This document shows positions 8,082-16,953 of a stretch of 40,513 bases of DNA, one piece after another. The stretch's first letter is position 1, and the number at the start of each line of letters is the position of its first letter. A model generated the notes under the pieces. That model worked only from the letters and a program-made list of their open reading frames with translations, had not been told where the DNA came from and did no database searches. A program made the position numbers and the translations under genes. The DNA comes from CAYXVU01 sp964468725 (GTDB lineage Bacteria > Acidobacteriota > Blastocatellia > UBA7656), in the NCBI GenBank assembly GCA_964468725.1, contig CAYXVU010000022.1, positions 1-40,513 of the forward strand, in the 5' to 3' direction.

Positions 8082-9263
8082 CTACACGTCGCCCAAAATC
8101 AACTTGGCGATGGTCTGCAATTGCATATTCGAAGTGCCTTCGTAGATTTTGCCGATCTTGGCGTCGCGGTAATACTTCTCCGCCGGGTAATCTTTTGTGT
8201 AGCCGTAGCCGCCATACAATTCGACGACTTGCGATGTCACGTGCTCGGCCACTTGCGAAGTGAAAAGTTTTCCCATTGCTGCTTGTTTGACGAAATCTTC
8301 GCCCGCATCTTTGAGGCGCGCGGCGTTGTAGACCATCAAACGCGCGGCTTCGAGTTCGGTGGCAATCTGCGCAATTTGAAATTGCACGCCTTGAAACTTG
8401 GCAATCTGTTGCCCGAATTGCTGGCGCTCTTTGATGTAGTTGAGTCCGCAATCGAGCGCGCCTTGTGACAGGCCAACCATCTGCGAACCGATGCCGATGC
8501 GCCCTTCGTTGAGCGTCTCAATCGCAATCTTGTAGCCTTTGCCAACCTCGCCAAGCACATTCTCTTTTTTGACGATGCAATCTTCTAAAATCAACTCACA
8601 GGTGGAGCTGGCGCGAATGCCCAGCTTGTTCTCTTTTTTGCCGACAGTGAAGCCCGCAAAATCTCTTTCGACTAAAAAAGCTGTGATGCCGCGATAGCCT
8701 TTGTCGGGCGCAACGTTGGCAAAGACGATGAACAGCCCGGCTTCATTACCGTTGGTGATCCACAACTTGCGCCCGTTAAGCAAGTACGCATCACCTTTGT
8801 CTTCCGCTTTGGTCGTCAACGCAAAGGCATCACTGCCCGAACCGGCTTCGGAAAGCGCATACGCGCCGACGGTGTCGGTGGCAAGTCGTGGGAAGTAGCG
8901 TTTCTTCTGATCGTCGCTGCCCCAGCGAATCAAGGCGTTGTTGACTAACGTATTTTGCACGTCAACGATGACGCCCGCCGACGGGTCAACCCGCGACAAC
9001 TCTTCGACGGCGAGGATGGAATTGAAAAAGGCGCCGCCTTGCCCGCCATATTCTTCGGGAATTTCGATGCCCATAAGACCGAGTTCGAAAAATTGCGCCA
9101 AAAGTTCAGGCGAAAATTTGCCGTGTTCGTCCATCTCGGCGGCGAGCGGGCGCACCTGTTGTTCGGCGAATTCGCGCACCGATTGACGGAACAGATTCTC
9201 TTCGTCATTGAGCGAAGTCAGCGGTCGCGCCAGGCTTTCGGAAGCTTTTGCAGTTGATGACAT
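8082..9263 (-). CDS. Acyl-CoA dehydrogenase, short/branched-chain type
   Basis: A 393-residue FAD-dependent acyl-CoA dehydrogenase that introduces the alpha-beta double bond in acyl-CoA during fatty-acid or branched-chain amino-acid breakdown. Visible motifs are the N-terminal helical domain, ALSEAGSGSDAFAL and LWITNGNEA in the flavin-binding middle domain, ERQQFGQQIAKFQ, and IYEGTSNMQ near the end. Glu375 in that last motif is the expected catalytic base. DVQNTLVNNALIRWG resembles the short/branched-chain (ACADSB) subgroup, but substrate length cannot be decided by eye. The start is supported by GGAGGG a few bases upstream of the ATG. It is transcribed divergently from sucA, with its own promoter-like element at 9308-9336. 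Confidence 0.9.
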   Translation of the reverse strand: MSSTAKASESLARPLTSLNDEENLFRQSVREFAEQQVRPLAAEMDEHGKFSPELLAQFFELGLMGIEIPEEYGGQGGAFFNSILAVEELSRVDPSAGVIVDVQNTLVNNALIRWGSDDQKKRYFPRLATDTVGAYALSEAGSGSDAFALTTKAEDKGDAYLLNGRKLWITNGNEAGLFIVFANVAPDKGYRGITAFLVERDFAGFTVGKKENKLGIRASSTCELILEDCIVKKENVLGEVGKGYKIAIETLNEGRIGIGSQMVGLSQGALDCGLNYIKERQQFGQQIAKFQGVQFQIAQIATELEAARLMVYNAARLKDAGEDFVKQAAMGKLFTSQVAEHVTSQVVELYGGYGYTKDYPAEKYYRDAKIGKIYEGTSNMQLQTIAKLILGDV

Positions 9264-9307
9264 TGGATACCCTCCTGCTCTGAATTTACCAGTAATGAAA
9301 GAAGCTC

Positions 9308-9336
9308 AATCTAACACGCAGCTAGGGTCGTCGCAA
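9308..9336 (-). promoter_or_regulatory. Predicted sigma-70-type promoter of the acyl-CoA dehydrogenase
   Basis: On the minus strand TTGCGA (9331-9336) and TAGATT (9308-9313) are separated by exactly 17 bases, with the ATG 44 bases beyond. The -10 lies in a 13-base string, CAATCTAACACGC on the plus strand, repeated exactly upstream of the O-methyltransferase gene at 20458. Confidence 0.5.
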
Positions 9337-9348
9337 GTTTCGCTCAAG

Positions 9349-9377
9349 TTGTGAAGCCTCGCTCGACGCATTACACT
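9349..9377 (+). promoter_or_regulatory. Predicted sigma-70-type promoter of sucA
   Basis: TTGTGA (9349-9354), a 17-base spacer, and TACACT (9372-9377). Predicted transcription start is near 9384, upstream of GGAGG at 9392-9396 and the ATG at 9402. A start at the in-frame GTG 9351 would lie inside the -35 box, so this element also argues for 9402. Confidence 0.5.
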
Positions 9378-9401
9378 GTGATAGCGATTTCGGAGGATGA
9401 C

Positions 9402-12400
9402 ATGACAACGACGAGACAGATGACACAGGCGGAAATAGATCAAACCATCGCTGCCGAATTCGGCGTCAATGCCGATTACGTATTAGAGTTATTGCGCCAA
9501 TTTCAGAGCCACCCCGCATCGGTCGGCGAGGAGTGGAGCACCTACTTCACAGGCCTCATCGGCGACCCGAAGGCTCTCAACTTCGCCGTTGAACCGGCTG
9601 TAACCACTGCCCTTGCGCCGCAGCCGATGCCAATCGCGCCTACCTCTCAACCGGCAACGACCACTCCGCCAAGTCATGTTGCAACAACAGCTCCGACGAC
9701 CGCTCCGACACCACCTACGCAGACGCAACCCAACAGCCCGCCCGCTGCCGCAACTCCGCAAAGCGACACGGTCGAGCGCCTGCCTTTGCGCGGTCCGGCG
9801 CTCCGCATCGCGGAAAACATGGAGACGAGCCTGACCGTTCCGACAGCAACTTCGCAACGCCAACTGCCCATCAAGTTGCTCGACGAAAATCGCCGCCTCA
9901 TCAATCAACATCTCGCCGCCCACAATCGCAAAGTCTCGTTTACGCACCTCATCGCCCGCGCCGTTCTGAACGCGCTCAAAAAATTTCCCGCGCTCAACGA
10001 CGCCTACGAAGAACGCGATGGCACGGCCTATCGCCTGCGCCAAACGGATGTCAATCTCGGCATCGCCATTGACGTGGCGCGCAAAGATGGCACGCGCTCC
10101 TTACTGGTTCCGAATATCAAAGGCGCGCAGAGGCTCGATTTCAACGGGCTGCTCAGTGCTTACGATGACATCGTCAAACGCGCACGCGAGGGCAAATTGC
10201 AACTCGCCGATTTTCAAGCCACGACTATCAGTATCACCAATCCCGGAACCATCGGTACGACCGCTTCGAATCCGCGACTGATGGCCGGACAAGGTGCGAT
10301 TATCGCCACTGGTTCTATCGAACACCCGCCCGAATATCACGCTATGTCGCCCGAAGCGTTGTCACATCTCGGCATCAGCAAAGTCATGACGATCACCAGC
10401 ACCTATGATCACCGCATCATTCAGGGCGCAGAATCGGGCGCTTTTCTTGCGTTGCTGGCAGAGTTGCTGCGCGGCGAGCATAGCTTTTATGACGACATCT
10501 TCGCAGAGCTGGGCATTCCGTTTCGCCCCTACCGATGGGCGATTGATATTAACCCCGCAATCTTCGGCGAAGAGCGACGCCGCGACCAGATTCGCAAACA
10601 AGCGCGCGTCTTTGAACTCATCAATGCCTACCGCGTGCGCGGTCACTTGATTGCCGACCTTGACCCGCTCGGTTGGAAAGAGGTGCAGTATCATCCCGAA
10701 CTCGACATCGAAACTTACGATCTGACGATTTGGGACTTAGATCGTCAATTCGTCACTTCGGGGCTGAGCAAAAAAGAGACGGAGACGTTGCGCGAGATCG
10801 TCGCGTTGCTGCGTCGCTACTATTGCGGAAAGGTCGGCATCGAGTATCGCCACATTCAAGGGCCGGAAGAAAAAGAGTGGATTCGCGGTCGCGTCGAAAC
10901 CGCTGCGCCCCAACTTTCGGCGGACACCAAGAATCAGATTTTATGGAAGCTCATCTCCGCCGAACTTTTCGAACGATTTTTGGGCACCAAGTACCTCGGT
11001 CAAAAACGCTTCTCCATCGAAGGCAATGAAACGGTCGTCGCCTTCCTCGATCAACTGATCGAAAGCGCCGCTCGTCGCGGGGTCAGCGACATCACCATCG
11101 GTATGTCGCATCGCGGGCGGTTGAATGTCATCGCCAATGTCATCGGCAAATTCTGTGAGCGCATCTTCACCAGCTTCGAAGGTTCTGTGCATCCGCGTTT
11201 TCCGCACGATCACGGCGATGTGAAATATCATCAAGGGGCTAGCGGCATCCGCGAAACGGCGGATGGTCATCAGGTCGCGCTCACAGTTGCCTCCAACCCT
11301 TCGCACCTTGAATTCGTTGACCCGGTCGTCGAAGGTATCGTGCGCGCCAAACAAGACCGCAACGCCGACCCGATGACGTTGCTGGCGGTGTTGCTGCATG
11401 GCGATGCGGCCTTCGCGGGCGAAGGCGTCGTGCCGGAAACGTTGAACTTTTCGCAACTGCCCGGCTACACGACGGGCGGCACGATTCACGTCATCGTCAA
11501 CAATCAACTCGGATTCACTACGCCGCCGGAAGAAGGCCGCTCGTCAACCTACAGCACAGACATTGCCAAGATGATTCAAGCGCCCATCTTTCACATCAAC
11601 AGCGACGACCCAGAAGCGGCCTACAACATCATTCAAATCGCGCTCGATTATCGAGCCAAATTTCGCCGAGACGTGGTAATTGATGTAATCGGCTACCGGC
11701 GTCTCGGCCACAACGAAGGCGACGAACCGACCTACACGCAGCCCGTTATGTATCAGCGCATTCGCGAACATGCGGGGGTGCGCGCTCTCTATGCCGCGAA
11801 ACTGATCGGCGAAGGCGTGCTGACCGAAGAACGAGTCAATGAATTGATGAGCGAACGCAACCGCCGCTACGAAAACGCGCAACTCGGAGCGAAAGAGATC
11901 GTCGCCAAACAAGGCAAAGAGGTGGCCATCCCCGCGCCGAAACCCGAACCCGAAAGCGTCGAAAGCATAGAGACAGGGGTCGAGCAGCCGACGCTCAGCC
12001 TGATTGGTCAGACGATCAACACCGTACCGCGCGAATTCAATCTAAATCCGAAGATCGTCGGCTTGCTGGCGCGACGCGCCAAGATGGTCGAAGGAGAAAT
12101 CGAGGTTGATTGGGCAATGGCGGAAGCGTTGGCCTTCGGTTCGCTCGTCATCGAAGGCACTCCGGTTCGTATCACCGGGCAAGACACGGTGCGCGGCACC
12201 TTCAGCCATCGCCACGCGGGTTTTACTGATACACAAAGCGGCATCGAGTGGGCGCCGCTTTCTGCGCTCTCATCCGATCAAGCGAAGTTCTTCATCTATG
12301 ACAGCCCGCTTTCCGAAACCGGCGCATTGGGGTTTGAATACGGCTACAGTATCGCCGCGCCCGATGCGTTGGTCTTGTGGGAAGCGCAATTCGGCGACTT

Positions 12401-13130
12401 CGCTAATGCTGCCCAGGTCATCATTGACCAATTCATCGCTTCGGGTGAGCAGAAATGGAATCAAGCGTGTCGTGTGTCGCTGCTGTTGCCGCACGGTTAC
12501 GAAGGGCAAGGGCCGGAGCATTCGAGCGCGCGATTGGAACGTTACCTGCAACTGTGCGCCGAAAATAATATGCAGGTGGTGAGTTGCACAACTGCCGCGC
12601 AGTACTTTCACCTCTTGCGACGACAAGCCAAACAACCCGCCAAGCCGCTCATTGTGATGACGCCGAAGAGCTTGTTGCGTTTGCCCGAAGCCTCGTCACC
12701 GATTGACGAGTTCACTTCGGGAGGTTTCCAACCGGTGATCGGGGATGACGAGGTAAGGTCACCCGCTTCAGTGACCCGGGTGCTCGTGTGCAGCGGCAAG
12801 GTCTATTACGATCTGCTCAATGAGCGCAAGAAACAGAGCGATGAAAGCGCCGCGATTTTGCGCCTCGAACAATTCTATCCCTTCCCGAAAAAACAACTCC
12901 GGGATGAGCTTGGCCAGTTTGCCAACGCTGTGGACATCTGTTGGGTGCAAGAAGAGCCGCGCAATCAAGGCGCGTGGTCTTTCATCGAAGCCAGAATCCG
13001 CGATGTCTTGGGCATCGGTCAAAGTTTGCGCTACGCAGGCCGCGCCGCCAGCGCCAGCACCGCGACGGGTTCGCACACCATTCATCAGATGGAGCAACGC
13101 CAGTTGGTGAAAGAGGCGTTTGCCAAATGA
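9402..13130 (+). CDS. sucA: Multifunctional 2-oxoglutarate decarboxylase/dehydrogenase, fused E2-E1
   Basis: A 1,242-residue TCA-cycle enzyme with the mycobacterial KGD layout. A short N-terminal segment (AEFGVNADYVLELL) is followed by a Pro/Thr/Ala-rich linker at about 70-130. Next is an E2 succinyltransferase-like catalytic domain at about 135-375, with YDHRIIQGAESG at the active-site motif, and then the thiamine-diphosphate E1 part. E1 landmarks are GMSHRGRLNV, LLHGDAAFAGEG, VIVNNQLGFTT, GYRRLGHNEGDEP and GQDTVRGTFSHRH. No lipoyl domain is visible, as in KGD, so a separate lipoylated E2 and an E3 are needed and lie outside the window. The start at 9402 has GGAGG five bases upstream; the GTG at 9351 is rejected. 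The linker has compositional bias but no frameshift. Confidence 0.94.
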   Translation: MTTTRQMTQAEIDQTIAAEFGVNADYVLELLRQFQSHPASVGEEWSTYFTGLIGDPKALNFAVEPAVTTALAPQPMPIAPTSQPATTTPPSHVATTAPTTAPTPPTQTQPNSPPAAATPQSDTVERLPLRGPALRIAENMETSLTVPTATSQRQLPIKLLDENRRLINQHLAAHNRKVSFTHLIARAVLNALKKFPALNDAYEERDGTAYRLRQTDVNLGIAIDVARKDGTRSLLVPNIKGAQRLDFNGLLSAYDDIVKRAREGKLQLADFQATTISITNPGTIGTTASNPRLMAGQGAIIATGSIEHPPEYHAMSPEALSHLGISKVMTITSTYDHRIIQGAESGAFLALLAELLRGEHSFYDDIFAELGIPFRPYRWAIDINPAIFGEERRRDQIRKQARVFELINAYRVRGHLIADLDPLGWKEVQYHPELDIETYDLTIWDLDRQFVTSGLSKKETETLREIVALLRRYYCGKVGIEYRHIQGPEEKEWIRGRVETAAPQLSADTKNQILWKLISAELFERFLGTKYLGQKRFSIEGNETVVAFLDQLIESAARRGVSDITIGMSHRGRLNVIANVIGKFCERIFTSFEGSVHPRFPHDHGDVKYHQGASGIRETADGHQVALTVASNPSHLEFVDPVVEGIVRAKQDRNADPMTLLAVLLHGDAAFAGEGVVPETLNFSQLPGYTTGGTIHVIVNNQLGFTTPPEEGRSSTYSTDIAKMIQAPIFHINSDDPEAAYNIIQIALDYRAKFRRDVVIDVIGYRRLGHNEGDEPTYTQPVMYQRIREHAGVRALYAAKLIGEGVLTEERVNELMSERNRRYENAQLGAKEIVAKQGKEVAIPAPKPEPESVESIETGVEQPTLSLIGQTINTVPREFNLNPKIVGLLARRAKMVEGEIEVDWAMAEALAFGSLVIEGTPVRITGQDTVRGTFSHRHAGFTDTQSGIEWAPLSALSSDQAKFFIYDSPLSETGALGFEYGYSIAAPDALVLWEAQFGDFANAAQVIIDQFIASGEQKWNQACRVSLLLPHGYEGQGPEHSSARLERYLQLCAENNMQVVSCTTAAQYFHLLRRQAKQPAKPLIVMTPKSLLRLPEASSPIDEFTSGGFQPVIGDDEVRSPASVTRVLVCSGKVYYDLLNERKKQSDESAAILRLEQFYPFPKKQLRDELGQFANAVDICWVQEEPRNQGAWSFIEARIRDVLGIGQSLRYAGRAASASTATGSHTIHQMEQRQLVKEAFAK

Positions 13131-13169
13131 CGTGCGATTAAGACGGATGAACCCATAATCGGCGAGTTC

Positions 13170-14234
13170 TTAGCGCGCAACTAAAAAGACATCCCATGCC
13201 CAACGCCCGATGTGAGCGCCTTTGGCATCGGCAACTTTCGCGCGATAACGAAATCTGTTGCCATACTGATCCACACGTCTTGATTCCCGATAGTCGAGAC
13301 TGATGGCATACACATTGACCGCACGAAGCGCTTGTAGTTCACTGGCCTCGGATACACCATTGTGATTCGCATCTCGCCACAACCGGAGCGCCGGGAAAAC
13401 CGTATCAAGATGATTGATCTTTCCATCGCTATTGCCGCCATTGGCAGGCTTGTCAAACTCTGCCAGGGCAATAAAGCCGTGCGGATTGGCTGACTGCGAT
13501 TGTGCGGTCATATTGCCAAATAGCTCCCTACCATTATCTATCGTTCCATTGCCATTGCGATCATAGACCAGGAAGCTATCATCCGAGCCCATAGCCGTCC
13601 AGGACAGGCGTTCACGATTGCTGGTGTCGTTGAGGTCAAAATTTACCCCGCTGGCTGCATCCGTCAGGTTAAATCCATTGCCGGACAGGTCTATGATAAT
13701 TGGCGAGAAGTTACAAAGAGCGCATCCGCTATCTTGCAAATCCACGGTTCCGTCACAATCATTATCAATGCCGTCATCGCAAAGAGAGCAATCGAGTTCG
13801 CCTCCCGCAATCCACTGGGCAATTTCAGATATACCGGGGTTCATATTCTCGCCATTATTGGCAGGGTTATCGTTGCAGTCATCGCCACCGCAAGCCGAAC
13901 GGTTAAAGCCATCCTGATCTTGGTCGCAACAACGATCAGGTTTATCTTCCGCTACTGCCAGAGGCGCCGTTTCGCAGCCCTCACCCATGCCGTCACACAT
14001 TACTTCCTGAATCTCAATATCTTGAATGCCATTTTGACTACTGTGTTCGCTAAATCTTCGCACTCCCAGATCGCACTCGTTTGGCACATGACAGGACTGT
14101 TCCTGAGTCATGAAGCTCGCGCATCCAGGTATTTGTGCAGATACTTTTTTCTCAACAAGATAGTTGGCATCTTGCAAGAAAGCCGTCAAGAGATAGCCGA
14201 CGCCAAACAAGACCAAAAATACGGAGATTCGCAT
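13170..14234 (-). CDS. Exported protein with MopE-like and EF-hand-like calcium-binding regions
   Basis: A 354-residue protein with a hydrophobic N-terminus (MRISVFLVLFGVGYLL) that is a signal peptide or anchor. A Cys-rich middle follows, and at about 100-175 a MopE-type metal-binding segment (DQDQDGF, GDDCNDNP, CDDGIDNDCDGTVD). The C-terminal region from about 180 has PIIIDLSGNGF, DRNGNGTIDNGRELFG, NSDGKINHLD and DANHNGVSEASEL. These are Asp/Asn loops of the EF-hand or dockerin type, so calcium binding is likely. The last third closely matches the end of the protein at 25483-27330, both ending near GRWAWDV. AGAGGT precedes the ATG. The gene lies 21 bases downstream of 14256-15050, probably in one operon. 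Function unknown; an extracellular, calcium-dependent structural or adhesive role is a guess. Confidence 0.78.
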   Translation of the reverse strand: MRISVFLVLFGVGYLLTAFLQDANYLVEKKVSAQIPGCASFMTQEQSCHVPNECDLGVRRFSEHSSQNGIQDIEIQEVMCDGMGEGCETAPLAVAEDKPDRCCDQDQDGFNRSACGGDDCNDNPANNGENMNPGISEIAQWIAGGELDCSLCDDGIDNDCDGTVDLQDSGCALCNFSPIIIDLSGNGFNLTDAASGVNFDLNDTSNRERLSWTAMGSDDSFLVYDRNGNGTIDNGRELFGNMTAQSQSANPHGFIALAEFDKPANGGNSDGKINHLDTVFPALRLWRDANHNGVSEASELQALRAVNVYAISLDYRESRRVDQYGNRFRYRAKVADAKGAHIGRWAWDVFLVAR

Positions 14235-14255
14235 ACTGTACCTCTTTGAAGCGAT

Positions 14256-15050
14256 TTATTTTTTTGGCAGGCTGCCACCGATGTTTTCGAAGCGGCTTGG
14301 ATCGTTGGGGTCTTGACGGTAATAACTTCCAGCGCCCCACCCAAAACCATCGCTGAATATGACAAAACCGATATTTACTCTTACTCTCGTTACGGTCGAA
14401 ACCGGCTGTCTTTTTTCGATGATTTTGAGAATGGATGCATATTTTTTGTCATCCAGGGTGAATGGTATCTCATCTCCTGGCTTTAGCAAGATTGGTTCGT
14501 GAAGAGTTTGAGGCTGACCAGGCCATCGGCCTACTCTGAGTTGGGAAGCTATGACATGTCCCGAAGCGATGGTTTGAGGGAATATCAGGTCTAATTGTAT
14601 GTGAATAACCTCTCTATCCGAATTATTCTTCAAGTAAAAGGTTGTGCCTTTGAACCAATGCTCACGGTCAGCAACCTGCGTCTCTATATATGGTCTGCCT
14701 TCAGAAACAGCTTTTATTTTGATGGCTGGCGCTTGTTTCAGACTCACTTCCGATGGTGAATCTAGCGACCACACATCAGCTTTCTTAAAAGCGTCTTGCT
14801 TCGCAGAAAACGCAGTGAGCGTGAGAACCTCATCGGGAAACCTGAAGAGTTGATCGTTCGTTTTGATGCCCACCAATTGAGTGGGTTCTATAACTGTAGG
14901 CAAATATTTTTGAAAAGCTTTCCCTTGTTCCAAAGGTGAAATACTTGGATACCATGCAGATGTACTGACAGCGGCGAGCATGCCGAGGCCGATAGCGACC
15001 ACGCCGAGCGCCAGAGAAATACATCGTTGCAAAAACATTTTGTGCTTCAT
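14256..15050 (-). CDS. Exported protein of unknown function
   Basis: A 264-residue protein I do not recognise. The N-terminus (MKHKMFLQRCISLALGVVAIG) is a signal peptide or single anchor. The rest is soluble, with a beta-rich stretch at about 125-205 (GTTFYLKNNSDREVIHIQLDL, then LLKPGDEIPFTL) that resembles an immunoglobulin-like or cohesin-like exported fold, though this is only an impression. The C-terminus has FSDGFGWGAGSYYRQDPNDP. The start at 15050 is chosen because GAGGAGG lies five bases upstream; a further in-frame ATG at 15083 is not needed. The gene is visibly AT-richer than the housekeeping cluster, which suggests transfer or weaker codon selection. It is likely co-transcribed with the calcium-binding protein gene downstream. 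Confidence 0.68.
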   Translation of the reverse strand: MKHKMFLQRCISLALGVVAIGLGMLAAVSTSAWYPSISPLEQGKAFQKYLPTVIEPTQLVGIKTNDQLFRFPDEVLTLTAFSAKQDAFKKADVWSLDSPSEVSLKQAPAIKIKAVSEGRPYIETQVADREHWFKGTTFYLKNNSDREVIHIQLDLIFPQTIASGHVIASQLRVGRWPGQPQTLHEPILLKPGDEIPFTLDDKKYASILKIIEKRQPVSTVTRVRVNIGFVIFSDGFGWGAGSYYRQDPNDPSRFENIGGSLPKK

Positions 15051-15452
15051 GGGATCCTCCTCGCTTTCGGAATGAAAGAACAAGATTGAGGCTAGCTACT
15101 TGAAAAGAATCGTTGTGATTGCCTACAAGTTTCAACTGAAAACAGCCACGTTACGCGGAAGACGCTTTTTTCCGCTTCTCGTTTGCTCTGCCTGAATGGA
15201 TGCAGTGAGGTTATAAGTAATTGCTTCTTGCTCGCCCAATATTACAACTCGGAAACACTAAAACGGTCAGAATTCTACCCCCCCCAATAAAAATAGCAAG
15301 AAGTAATATCAACCCGCAATAATACTGAATCCTTGACCCGCAACAGCGAAAGCCTCTTGCCTCCCCCTTTCCTCTATTTTACGAACCGCGCAGGCGATGG
15401 GCACGGAAGCGAGCGTTGATCGAGACGATTGCGCCAACAATAAAGCCTCTAC
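15051..15452. other. AT-rich spacer without a gene
   Basis: This is the divergent spacer between the exported-protein pair and the PhoPQ-type hydrolase. It is AT-richer than the surroundings and contains a run of eight Cs near 15278-15285 and a weak hairpin (GCGGAA at 15155-15160 with TTCCGC at 15170-15175). It also holds the imperfect inverted repeat listed separately. No convincing reading frame or RNA gene was seen. The promoter of the minus-strand pair should lie here but I could not assign it. Confidence 0.5.
15220..15307. repeat. Imperfect inverted repeat flanking a C tract
   Basis: ATTGCTTCTTGCT (15220-15232) and AGCAAGAAGTAAT (15295-15307) are complementary at 12 of 13 positions and are 62 bases apart. 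The eight-C run lies between them. It could be a relic of a small element, a regulatory site, or chance. Confidence 0.4.
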
Positions 15453-15481
15453 TTGACTCTGCACTCCATCAGCTATAAGTT
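15453..15481 (+). promoter_or_regulatory. Predicted promoter of the PhoPQ-type hydrolase
   Basis: TTGACT (15453-15458), 17 bases, TAAGTT (15476-15481). The predicted transcript start near 15488 precedes GGAGG at 15495-15499 and the ATG at 15506. Confidence 0.5.
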
Positions 15482-15505
15482 GTCCGCACATTGCGGAGGT
15501 CGCCT

Positions 15506-16921
15506 ATGACACATCGTCTTCAACAAAATCTGAAAGCTTTGCTTAACGCCGCGCTTCTGGCTATCGCGCTCTTTGCGCTGCCAACGACAGCAGCAGCGCA
15601 AAAGACTGCGCTTGATCGCTACATTGAAAAGCCCGATCCGCACTATGCATGGAAGTTGGTCAACACGATTCCCGGTCAAGGCTATACCGGTTATGTGATT
15701 GAACTGACTTCACAGAGTTGGCGTACCGAAAAAGATGTTGACCGCCCCATCTGGACGCATTGGCTCACCATTGTTAAACCGGAACACCTTACTTCTGACA
15801 AAGCCTTGCTCTACATCTCCGGCGGCAATAACAAGGATGCTGCGCCTGCAAAAGTATCCGATCAATGGGTGAAGTTTGCGGTGGAGTCCGGCTCGGTCAT
15901 TGCTGAACTCGGACAAGTGCCCAATCAACCGCTCTTCTTTTCGGACTCGAAAGACAAAGGGCGCTTTGAAGACGATCTTATCGCTTACACGCGCGTCAAA
16001 CACATGCAGACGAAAGATGACGAGTGGCTGGTGCGACTGGCGATGGTCAAAAGCGGAGTGCGCGCGTTGGATGCTATACAAGAGTTTATGGCGAGCGAAG
16101 CGGGCGGCAAGGTCGCGCTCAAAGGGTTCGTCGTCGCGGGCGGTTCGAAACGCGGCTGGACGAGTTGGTTGGTTGGCGCAGTGGATAAGCGCGTCGTCGC
16201 CATCATGCCGGTCGTCATTGATGCGCTCAACTCTGAAAAGATCACGCGCCATCATTTCGAAGCCTATGGGTTCTTCTCTTCGGCGCTCAACGACTATGTC
16301 AATCATGGCATCTTCCCGCACAAAATCGGCACGCCCGAATATCAAGCCATCCTCGCCATTGAAGACCCCTACAACTATCGCCACCGCGCTCGCTTGCAGA
16401 TTCCGAAGTTTTTAGTCAATGCGTCGGGCGATCAATACTTTTTGCCTGACAACTCGCAGTTTTACTATGGCGACTTGCGCGGTGAAAAGCACCTGCGCTA
16501 CGTCCCCAACGCCAAGCATAATCTGGCGGGCACGGATGCGCGCGACAGTATGTTGGCCTTCTATCTGGCGATTTTGAAAAACAAGCCGCGCCCGCGACTG
16601 AGTTGGACAAAAGCGAAAGACGGTTCCTTAATCGTCAAAACGATAGACAAACCGCAAGCCGTGAATCTATGGCAAGCGACCAATCCGAAGGCGCGCGATT
16701 TTCGCGTAGACACCATCGGCAATGCCTACACCAGCACGCCGCTCAAAGAGACTCGGCGCGGCGTTTATGTCGCTCGCGTCAGCAGACCAGCAACGGGGTT
16801 TACGGCGTTTTTTGTCGAACTGGTTTACGACATCGGCGAAAGATTCCCGTTGAAACTCACAACCGAAGTTCGTGTTGTGCCCGATGTCTTACCCTTCAAA
16901 TTCGAGAACGCCGGAAAGTAA
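15506..16921 (+). CDS. Exported PhoPQ-activated pathogenicity-related (PqaA-type) protein
   Basis: A 471-residue secreted protein of the PhoPQ_related family, with an alpha/beta-hydrolase-like fold and a Salmonella relative, PqaA, controlled by PhoPQ. A signal peptide ends near the ALPTTAAAQ site. Family-typical stretches are TSQSWRTEKDVDRPIW, LYISGGNN, VAGGSKRGWTSWLVGAVDKRV (20 residues from VAGG) and IPKFLVNASGDQYFLPD. The Ser of GGSKRGW is in the nucleophile-elbow position. Catalysis and substrate are unknown for the family. The start at 15506 has GGAGG six bases upstream; the TTG at 15491 is rejected. The mtn genes begin 32 bases downstream, but a functional link is not evident. Confidence 0.85.
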   Translation: MTHRLQQNLKALLNAALLAIALFALPTTAAAQKTALDRYIEKPDPHYAWKLVNTIPGQGYTGYVIELTSQSWRTEKDVDRPIWTHWLTIVKPEHLTSDKALLYISGGNNKDAAPAKVSDQWVKFAVESGSVIAELGQVPNQPLFFSDSKDKGRFEDDLIAYTRVKHMQTKDDEWLVRLAMVKSGVRALDAIQEFMASEAGGKVALKGFVVAGGSKRGWTSWLVGAVDKRVVAIMPVVIDALNSEKITRHHFEAYGFFSSALNDYVNHGIFPHKIGTPEYQAILAIEDPYNYRHRARLQIPKFLVNASGDQYFLPDNSQFYYGDLRGEKHLRYVPNAKHNLAGTDARDSMLAFYLAILKNKPRPRLSWTKAKDGSLIVKTIDKPQAVNLWQATNPKARDFRVDTIGNAYTSTPLKETRRGVYVARVSRPATGFTAFFVELVYDIGERFPLKLTTEVRVVPDVLPFKFENAGK

Positions 16922-16953
16922 GCGCGGGCAGCCGATAGCAGCGCCATGTTACG

